From: Latrodectus hesperus
Lineage: Eukaryota > Arthropoda > Arachnida > Araneae > Theridiidae
Direction: 5' to 3'
DNA length: 64,000 nucleotides
Assembly: GCA_037975125.1 (NCBI GenBank)
Contig: CM075853.1
Coordinates: 39,207,113 to 39,271,112 of the forward strand
Shown: piece by piece, positions 54,301 to 64,000 of the stretch
Position numbering within the stretch: position 1 is the first letter of the stretch
Layout: each line of letters begins with the position of its first letter
Made by a program: the position numbers and the translations under genes
Notes under the pieces: generated by a model
What the model was told of the DNA's origin: nothing
Databases searched by the model: none
What the model saw: only the letters and a program-made list of their open reading frames with translations

Positions 54301-54910
54301 TTTGTTTTATAGTCTGTATCCCTGTAGTGCATAAAGCCTCAAATTTTTTCCATCCTTACTTGTCCAAGTCTTCTTTGGCCAGTCTTTAGCTGATCCATCC
54401 AAAATTGTTTCTTTCATTTAAGGTCATCCTACTAAAATTTATTTTGGGTTGGCCTCTCTTCCTGCATCCATCATGTCCAAACTCAAGTGATATTTTTGTG
54501 AAATCAGTTGGTTTCATTTTGAAAACCTATCCAATCCATCACAACTCTTTTTAAGGTCATGTATGATAGGACATTTTAATTTTGCTTTTAAACAGTTAGT
54601 GATTTTTTGCAGTGCATAAATTTGCTAAACATTTCTGAAACATTTTGTTTATAATGCATCAGTTTTGTTTTCTTGTGGTTTAGTTAGTTTGCAGTATTCA
54701 CCTCTGTGTAAAATTAGAGATTTTACTGTTGCATAATGGATTTCAGTTTATAACTTCTTTTTAAGATGTTTGCTCTTCAAATTTTATATATAGTTCTAAA
54801 GTCATAGCTTCTTTACCCTTGATTTAATGTCATTGCTTATGCCACCTTCCATAGAGGTGATTGAATCCAAGTAATTAAAGAAAATTTTGTTATTTCTCAT
54901 TATCAGTTAC
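54301..54910 (-). pseudogene. Non-LTR retrotransposon ORF2 C-terminal relic
   Basis: Minus-strand pieces appear in canonical order. Near 54.88 kb NYLDSITSMEGGISNDIKSR corresponds to YLGSxIxxDGGxxxDIxxRI. Next come SKHLKKK and VKSLILHRGEYCKLTKPQEN (typical VLLYGSECWxLTK). Near 54.5 kb FKMKPTDFTKISLEFGH and GCRKRGQPKINF correspond to the RxxGRPKxxW block, and the end reads GWKKFEALCTTGI (typical WRxLVxALCxTG). This is the thumb and C-terminal part of a LINE reverse transcriptase protein. Stops are common; it is dead and 5'-truncated. Confidence 0.78.
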
Positions 54911-55573
54911 ATAAATTGAATTTGGATTATATTTATTTATAGGAAAATTCTATTGCTGTTAAAAGCTATTTAAAGTAAGCATGTTATGCGGAATAGCTTA
55001 AGATATATTTTTAGAATTCAATGTCTTTTCTAATTTAACTTTGTCTTAGAATGGCTGAATATATTTACATTGTTTTAAGTTCTATATACAGTTATATCAG
55101 TATATTAAAAGTCATAATCTGTAAGAAAAATAATGAATAGATTTAGTTTAAACTCTCTTGAATGCAATCATAAGATACTTGCAATTTTATATTTGGAAAA
55201 AACATTTTTCAGAAAGCTTATTTAATTAATATATTATCATCATTTATAATGGTATTTAAATTTTATTAATTTGTCTTAAATGGGTATAATAAATTAAGAT
55301 TATCTATCCATAAAATGTTTGCAATTTTATATTTGGAATAAGCATTTTTCAGAAAGCTTATTAAATTAATATGTTTTTTCTATCTCAATTTATTTCTTTT
55401 AAAGTGTTTTTTTAAACTGTTGCAAATTTTTCATCTAATTCAATTTACTTTAAATTATGAGTATTTTAAAACAACCAACAAAGAGCTATTCTATGTGAAC
55501 TTCTATGTATAGTATTTCAAATAAACTTATACCTCTTTTAGGTTTAAAAATTACTTAAAAAATAAACAAATGC

Positions 55574-55577
<4 letters not shown>
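54911..55577. other. AT-rich intronic sequence with a dispersed direct repeat
   Basis: The stretches 55178-55235 and 55312-55370 are near copies (tgcaattttatatttgga, then catttttcagaaagctta) about 134 bp apart. This suggests a local duplication. Confidence 0.7.

Positions 55578-55646
<69 letters not shown>
55578..55646. repeat. (TA)n microsatellite
   Basis: About 69 bases of TA repeat. Confidence 0.96.
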
Positions 55647-55649
<3 letters not shown>

Positions 55650-57488
55650 GATTACTGTATGACAAAAAATGACATTTTATACAAGTTAAAAAATGTAAAT
55701 ATTATATTTAACCTTATGATCTTTAAACCTTTTTACTAATAGTTTTATGATCTTAACATTCTTTTTATATTATTCTATTTCATTTTAAAATTAACTACAA
55801 GTAATTTATTATTTCATATATGTTTTGCAATATTGTTTTAAATAAAATGTTCTGATATAGTTCACAAATAATTCTTAATCGGATTATAATAAAATTTAAA
55901 AATATAGAGTAATCGATCATTCAAATTTTTCTGTAAATAATTACTCTTATGAAGTGGGTAAATTTCTTTTAAATTCACCACTTGTTTATCATGTTATTCT
56001 TTCAAAATAAATTTTTCAATAGATTTCTGATTTAATCTAATTTAATAAATTTAAAAACATTTATATATAATATTACCTATGGCAAAAACATTTATTTTAT
56101 TAAAAATTAGTGAAAATGATAATGATTTATTATACATTTAATCTAAAAAGTCCCTAGCTAATTCAACTTTTTGTTTTTCAAATTTTAAAATTGCAGTTTG
56201 TTTTATGGTTTATAACTATAGATAACAGCTTATTTAACTGGTGACTCACATTTTTAATATTTCTAAATTGTTTTATGATATCAATTAAATATTATTTTCT
56301 TAGCAAAAAAGTTTATATTTATTTGATGTGACAGATATTTTTACAGCTCAGCATCAATCTATAAAATTATATTTTTTTAATTTAAAATTTCCTTAAATCT
56401 CAATTTTAATTTTAAAAATTAATATTGCTATATTATTTTATCTTGCTAAATGCTTTTCCAATTCTATTTTCTAATTGCTACTCAACTTCTAGAATAAATT
56501 AGTTACATTTTTTTATGCTGTGCATGCTACAAATCATTGCATGATAGTACAATTAATCAATAAACTGCATGCTTTAAAATTTTGCCTAAATACTTGTATT
56601 TTTTTTTCAAAGTCATAAATATTTCATAGTGTTCTCTCATAAAAATATTGTGTGTAGATTTTAGTTCTGTTATTCTGGTATACTTTTATAAATATTTGAA
56701 GTAAATGCTTTATAATATTGTGTTCTTAAAAAATATTTTTTAGATTGATTTGTATTTTTGTACATTTCTATAAATTTTATTACTGTATATTAAAAATATG
56801 GTGTGATTTAAAACATTCCTCCAATTTTTTCTAAACTTGTTGGAATTTTATGATAAATTATTTTGATGTTTAAATATTACTGATTTTAATGTATTGGCCA
56901 GCAAACGTAACAACATGACACACAACATGAGAATTTGTAAAAGTTTTATTTAGCAATCATAATTATAGGTTATTTAATTACTTTTTATTAATATTACTAG
57001 CATTTATTTTGCATATAAAAATGTATGTTAAATTTTTTAAGTAAATCATAAGCGGAAAGAAAAAAAATATTTTATAAAGTGAGTGTACTCTTAAAATTAG
57101 TAAATAGTTGGTTTCTTTAGAGTAGAATTTTTCGAATATTAATTTTTAAAATAAAATTTTTAAGGGAATGTTTTTATTGCAATTTTTTATTTTCATATAA
57201 TTTTTAGAGGTAGAATTTTTTTTATTTCTTATAAAATTTTATATAATTATTTCTTATAAAAAAAAGAAAATATTTCTTATGTAATAAGGGTTTTTTTGTT
57301 GATGACATGTACTGAAATGAACATTAGTATTTTTTTCCAATCTGAACTTTTTGAAGTGAAATATTTAAATTTTTTAAAATTAAATATTTATATTATTATT
57401 TATATATACACAAACTATTGTACTCTGATATAATCTAAAGTAAAGTATTTTTTTATATTAAAAATTTGTTACATATGTTTGAAAATTT

Positions 57489-57534
57489 TCATTCTTGTTA
57501 AAAATATAGTATCATTCTTGTTAAAAATATAGTA
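57489..57534. repeat. 23-bp tandem duplication
   Basis: Two adjacent identical units starting tcattcttgttaaaaatata. Confidence 0.95.
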
Positions 57535-58697
57535 AACTTTCGAATAAAAATAATACTTTAAGATTACAAATTATTGTTTAAATTTGTTTGTGAAATATTT
57601 TTTAACTGGAGAAATCTTATAATACTTTAGTTAGTGCAATTTGCAGTCAATATGTTAAAATTTTAATGTTATTATAATTTTAATGCTAGTCTAAATTTTA
57701 TTTATTAAATTTCTTATAAGCAATTTTAATGATTATCGTAAACAAAATAAATAGTAGAAACATTTTCTGTTCTATATTGGCATTAAAATTAATAAAATAT
57801 ATTTAATTCAATACCTTTATGCAAATTGTTAACTGAATAATCTAGATTCTGATATAGTCAAAGAATTATAAGCTTGCCTTACATTTCATTTGGGAATGTT
57901 TATTATTTAGAATTAATATTAAACTTAATTCCCTGTTGTATTTTGTCCTGAAAGCAAACTTACCAGTCTGTTATACTTCATATCAAATGAGGAATCAATA
58001 TTTTTTATTCTTTACTTAAGCTGTACAAAAATAAATGTAAAATATACACAATAAAAAATGTTTCAACAATTAGATTTACAAAATATTATTGTTTGCTATA
58101 ATAATTTCTTAGATTGCATTCCTTTTAAAATCATATTTTACAATTTTATTTAAGACTTTAAGTTCATAACTCCAAAATATTATGTTTTTTATGGATACAT
58201 TGCAATGATTAAAATCTTTAGGATTACTTTTAAAACTAATACTTATGCAATAAAATCTCAGTATGAAGCTTTTTCTACTTCCCTTTTTTGTCTTTATTTA
58301 TTTTTCGACTTTAATCAGATACTTTAACAATGATTGTACACTAAAATTTGCAATTTTTGTGTAGCATGTTTTATTTTCTATTTTTATTTAATTAGATATT
58401 TTATTGATTCTTTCCCATTTTGATATTTCCTGATGAGATTCTGTTGTATTTTCATTCCGAAAGCAAAGACATTTTTCCAATAAACACAGCTGTGCTATGG
58501 TTATAACTTGTGTGTATCTTTGCTAGAGCAAGTACCACTGAATCTTAATAAATTGTTTAATTCAGTGTGACATGTGTGTCTTAGCATGCTGAAGGAAGAA
58601 CAGTTTGTATTAATTGTCTTCTGCCATGTAAACATTGTTGAATTGTCATCAATATCATAGTACTTATATAGGAACCAGAAGTTTATCATAATAAGAG

Positions 58698-58747
58698 CAT
58701 TAAGAAGAATATCATTAATAAGAATTTATCATTAAGAAGAATATCAT
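58698..58747. repeat. 18-bp direct repeat, 32-bp period
   Basis: The unit cattaagaagaatatcat occurs at 58698-58715 and 58730-58747. Confidence 0.9.
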
Positions 58748-61700
58748 AGTGCTTATAACCAGAATTTTTTTTAAAATCGCAAGATATGAATTCATACTCT
58801 TGTATCAAATTTAATTTATGTCACTATGAATACAGGAAAGTATTCAATGAATATTCTTTGCAGTTTGACTTGATTGCCAAAAGTCTAAATATTTGAACTC
58901 CTTTAAATATTTAGATTATACTGAATATCAAGTTATTATTAATTTTGCACTATCTAATTAAATCATCTTAAAAAATTTCAAACTTCTACTATTTGACTCA
59001 AAATTTGCTAAATTTATTATTTAGATATTGAAGAATGCACATGATACTGCTATTTTTGTAACTCAATGGAAAAATTTTCTTTTTTCTTTTAACATAATAC
59101 ATTGTTATTGTGTTATACTTCACAACGTTACATGTGAGTAACATACATACATTTTTAGTTATTAAGCATAATTACATTCATGAACATTATGTTCTCAACT
59201 TTTCTCGTTTACATGTTATTTTTTAGTTATATTTTAAATATACATTTTTTAACTAATGTCATATAAAACCATAAAACATGGATCAAAATTTGTTGTTGCA
59301 TGACTATGCTGCTTGCTAAATTTATCATTTAATTTAGTGTACCATTTTTCCTGATGCAGTCTTTCTTCCAAAATTTACTGTCATTCTTATAATTTTGAAA
59401 AAGTTTCTCTTAGGATTAATCCTCTATCCTTCAGTAAAATCCAGCAAGTAACATAGTTGATGAGCTATTGTTTGGACCTTTTCCTGTAACAGTTAGAAAA
59501 TTGAAAAAAAAAGACATGTAAAAACATGTTAAACATTTCTGAAACTATATTTGCATTTGTAAAGATTGCATATAATAACATTTTGATCAACAGAAAAAGT
59601 TTTCATTTTTACACATTGCATGTTTTGTGATTATATCAAATCTTAATGTTTTGTTTGTATGTATAATAAAAATCTAAATCTAGTTTTGATAACAGTATAC
59701 AAGAATATAAAAGAATTTCCATGTGAGTGAATTTTCATCACTCAGATTCTTTGTTTAGTACATCACATTTTTAAAATTTCATTAAATAAGACAATGTTAA
59801 TTTAAGTTTTAAATTTTTTGATTCCTTAATTTATACTTGTATAGAATAAAAGAGAAAATGTAATATTTTCATAACAAATATAGAATTAGTGATTAAGAAA
59901 GGGAAACAAGTTATTTTTGAAACAAAATTTACATTAAATCTTACATTACTACATTAACTTAGAGATTATTTATTAAATGATCACATGTGCTATATATATA
60001 TGATCACATCATGTGCTATATACAAGCACTAGTTTACTATATCTTAAATAATTTATTTGTATACAGAACTGTTAGTTAAAAACAATAAATTAGAAAATTA
60101 ATCCATTTTCTGAATTATTTAAAATTTTAATAAATATGGAATATTTAATGATAATAATCTATGACAATTTTGAATAATATTAAGTATAAATGTAAATCTT
60201 AGAAGTTGATATTAAAAATATCAAATTTTATGATGAAGGAATCTTAAATATTAGAATTTAGGGCTAGTATTTTATAGAAATCAAATAGTTTAATGTTTTT
60301 TTAGACTAATATAGAAAATACTTTTGAATTTTCAACTTAAATTTATTCTCTAATTATTCATCAAGCTTATTTTAACTTTAAATTTTGCAAAATTATTATC
60401 ACACTTGTCTTAAAAATCAGATTTTTTAAACTCCCATAATTTGACATAATAAATAATGATTTTTACTTAAAATATATAAATTCTGCACAGATTTTGCTTG
60501 TTTTATAACAAATTTTAAAGATGTGTATTCTTTAACTTTAAATATAATTAAACTTATAAAAATTACTTTGTGTGAAAATTGCATGAGTCTGTTAATATGA
60601 ATGTATCTGTTTTGAATGCAATAGGATGGCCAAAAGGTTAAGAAATAATTTCTGTGAGCGTTTGCTGGTCATATATTAGTTCTGTATATAAAAAAACTTT
60701 ATCATATCAGCGGCTTTTCTCCTTGCTCGCATCTTCGACACTTATTTCTTTGCACAACTTTTCTTAATCCTCTACACATAAAACACAGTGTAGTATTTTC
60801 GCCTGCACATGAATGCTGATACTGTAAGTACTCCTATAACAAGAGCTTTCTTCATTTTATTCACTATAATGAAAGTGTGAAATTCCTGCATGTTGAAAGT
60901 ACAAGTTTCTTTCTTCTCTATACCTATCTTTCTGTCTCTTTACCTTGCACATTCTTTCATTCACATCAGCTGAAATTGAAAAGTAATTGACGCAATTTAA
61001 AAAAAACAATTTACTATAGGTTTTTATGTAAGCAAGTGAATTAAAGCAATTAATATTCATGTAGGCTATAGAATTTATTCAAAACATTGATATTTATTAA
61101 TAAGCATTGTAAAAATATTTCTAAAATGTTTAAATCGTAACATTCAATATTTAATTAAATATTTCAATTTTATTACAATTTTCATAAATTAATTATTTGA
61201 AATTATAAATAATTAATATCAGAAATTTTTAAAAAATGTATTGTAAGGGAGTGTTTTTTATATAAGTAAATAAATTTTTAATTTGATGTAAAATTTTAAC
61301 TATTCTAAGATTATCAAAAATATTTGGAAATATTAAAGCAATGCTTTTTTCTGTCATTATAAAAGAAGTTATACTCAAGATACATTCTTAACAAATATTT
61401 TCTTAGTAAAAATATTGAATAATAATATGAGTTAATTACCAGATGATTTAAAATTTTTATACGAGCAAAATGTAAAGACCTAATTAAAATCTAATTCATT
61501 GTTTTAAACTTATAAATTACATTTCCAGAGTTTGTTTACTTTGTAAAAGCAAATTATTAGAATGTTCATTATTATTTCAATAAACTTTTAGTTGGATAGT
61601 TTTACTTCACCTGTAATTTTGTTAATTTAATATACTACTAGAATTTTTTAGTAGTACATTAATACTAGAAATTTTTTTACCTATTTATAAAATTCTTTTG

Positions 61701-63566
61701 ACTTGAGTAACTTTTTTCCTGTTTTCTTAGATTATTATTTTTTGTTTAATTTTTTAATTTGTTTATTTAGTGTAAAACAATTATATCATTTTATCAGATT
61801 TTCATTTTGATGTATTTTCTAAATCTATATTTTTATGAAATGATAAAGATTTATATAACTCTCATGTCTAAAATTTTAACTTATGTACAGATTATAAAAT
61901 ATTTCTTAGCTGCCATTTTTTCATGTATTGTAAAATTTCTTTAAATCCTTTTAATTGTTTTTCTGTCTTTTTTAACGTTAATCGCTTTGTTACTATAGTT
62001 AACTATGTTTGTGTTTCGAATCCCTTATGTCTCCTTTACACTTCACTTTTTGGAGTAATTAATTTTCTATCGAATGAGGATATATTTTTCAATAATTTAA
62101 TGCAGTATATTCGATTTTTTTTTAAATTTTGATTTCATAAATAATGGGGGAAACTTGAAATGCATGTGCATATGTTTATGAAGGATGTTGTCTAAAATTA
62201 TTGACCAAGATTTACAATATAGATTAAACCTAAGAATTCTGGGAGTTTTATACATAAGAAAATACTAGTCCAGAAATTCTAAGGCTATCTTAAGGGACAA
62301 CATAGTCCACAAATATATATGTACTTATCTAATAACATTCAAAATACTCTCTGAAATCAGCTTGAATTGGTTGTCTCTTTTCTTAGTACCTGATTGCTCA
62401 TATGAGATTAGTTATTTGTGAAAAAATAAAATCTTAATATACCAGTTGAAAGTGCTATAAAAATGACAGAATTAAGTTCTCTCTCTGAATATTTTGTAAA
62501 TGATACATTAAGGTTTATATTTACCAAAGACTTAAAATTAACTTGTTTTCCATATTGATTTGTGAAAAATTTAGATCACAAATTATTATTGATGATTAAT
62601 TTTTGAATATTTCTTCTTGAGAAAGTGAAATGCTCATTATTTATAATCAAAAATCACCAAAATAGGTTCTATTATATGTTGTGAATTTATTTTGAAAGGG
62701 AGGAAGGAATTATTATTTCTTCAATAAAAATTTTCCCATTTTTACTGTTTAAAATTTTTATAAATTTTGTTTTGGCTACAGAATTATATTTAATATTAAT
62801 TTTATCACTTATACAATATTACTGATTAAATAAGTAAATTGAGTTGTAAAAATATTTCTTTCTTGATCTACTAATTTATCTAAATTATCCTGTCAAAATA
62901 CATATACAAATTCTGTTTCCAGCTGCTAAGATTGTACTCAAACTATTATATTATATTTTTCAAAAGTTTTATACTGAAGAAATATGTCAACTTATTCTTT
63001 CAACACAACAGAAAGGTATGATGCAACAAGTGTTTCAAATGTTTGAAAAAAAAATTGAATTATATACAATCTATAATTTTATCAAACCTCTTACAAAGGT
63101 TTCAATTATGATCTTGCCATTTTCGACAGATACTTTCATCCATGTGTCAAATAATGCATGGATCTTTCTGTATACAGAACTCTAAAACTGCATAGTTGTT
63201 ATTTGAATTATTTTGACCTGAAATTTTTATAGCTACCCATATAAATTTAATGCAATTTTAATTTGGTTTAATGAGTTATTTGGAGGGAAAACAAAGATTC
63301 AATCTAATTTAATGAAAAATCTGTGATTTCCTATAACTAAACAGTGAGATGCATATGGAGGTAAACTATATATTCTTTAAGATTTTATTTATAAAGAATG
63401 TTTATTTAGTATACATATGGAGTAGGTGTAATTAATTGGAAATTAGAAATTAAATAAACATACTATTTAATCTGTAAATTCAAAAATTATAAAATTTTAT
63501 TCCTTTATATAAATATTCTAAATATGTAGAATAATAAATTAAAATATTTTTAATTTTTAAAAAATT

Positions 63567-63570
<4 letters not shown>

Positions 63571-63649
<79 letters not shown>
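63571..63649. repeat. (TA)n microsatellite
   Basis: About 79 bases of AT/TA repeat. Tyr-Ile open frames over it are artefacts. Confidence 0.97.
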
Positions 63650-63653
<4 letters not shown>

Positions 63654-64000
63654 CCATATATGTGTGACCAAGAGAAGAAGGTTGCTTTTTGGGTAAAATC
63701 AAAACTACGATTTTTTTTAATTATGAAATAATAATTTCCACATTGAAATTTAGAAAAACATGATTCATTCATAAAAACTATATAGAGAACTCTATAAAAT
63801 AAAATAAAATATAGAACTCTACAAAAAGTATAGAAATTTATCCCCTAAAAAATGATTTTGATTGCATAATATTAAAACATATTTCATTAAAACAAATATG
63901 ACATTAAAACAACATTAAAACATAATATGCTTGATTTTACTCATCATTTATGATTGCAACATATATGGTATATCTATGAAAGAGACTAATTTATTTCTTT
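63650..64000. other. AT-rich sequence, nothing recognised
   Basis: Nothing recognised to the window edge apart from minor short repeats of cattaaaacaa near 63890. Confidence 0.4.

Larger units (their letters stand above)
55647..63570. other. AT-rich intronic sequence, nothing recognised
   Basis: No exon, gene or transposon recognised. The stretch 60640-60990 is slightly less AT-rich but carries no coding or promoter signal that I can support. Small duplications are listed separately. Confidence 0.4.

Noticed and set aside
58501..58689. 62-codon minus-strand open frame as an exon
   Set aside because: Composition and motifs show no family resemblance and no paired splice sites were evident.

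Overview
This is an AT-rich eukaryotic window with no prokaryotic features: no operons or ribosome binding sites, only short, intron-interrupted coding segments. The only host gene I can support is an arthropod-type HCN channel (hyperpolarization-activated, cyclic-nucleotide-gated cation channel; the Ih gene in flies). Two of its exons lie on the + strand. The first (15947-16110) encodes S1 and S2. The second (43930-44204) encodes S3, S4 and the start of the S4-S5 linker. They join in frame (phase 1) into a continuous 146-residue segment and are separated by a 27.8 kb intron. Upstream exons (N-terminus) and downstream exons (S5, pore, S6, C-linker, cyclic-nucleotide-binding domain) were not found, so nearly the whole window is intron. 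The protein resembles arthropod Ih more than vertebrate HCN. Large AT-rich introns, Tc1-type transposons and tRNA-derived SINEs would suit an arachnid such as a spider, but that is inference.

Layout. 1-3.5 kb: an old non-LTR retrotransposon (- strand) with a degenerate Tc1-like transposase (+) between its endonuclease and reverse transcriptase parts. 3.5-15.9 kb: AT-rich intron with a long (TA)n tract, SINE pieces, a non-LTR 3' end near 11.6 kb and a G-rich patch near 10.4 kb. 15.9-16.1 kb: HCN exon A. 16.1-43.9 kb: the large intron. It holds a full-length but dead Tc3/Tc1-like element (16783-18248), a nest of SINE, Tc1 relic and LTR-like block (23.3-24.7 kb), a recent 5'-truncated non-LTR insertion with a 13-bp target duplication (27.0-27.8 kb), hAT relics with a SINE inserted in one (32.6-33.8 kb), a SINE with a 12-bp target duplication (36.3 kb), and another Tc1 relic (37.8-39.0 kb). 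It also holds a bZIP/CRE-like motif cluster near 35.4 kb. 43.9-44.2 kb: HCN exon B. 44.2-64 kb: very AT-rich intron with few recognisable elements, namely one SINE, one non-LTR relic and several (TA)n tracts.

No transposon here looks intact and autonomous, and I recognised no RNA gene, CRISPR array or gene cluster. I found no convincing new biological system. The points of most interest are clean insertion footprints, perfect hairpins inside dead transposons that look like template-switch events, two SINE families, and a few GC-elevated intronic islands that may be regulatory. All homology calls come from reading translations by eye, without database searches.
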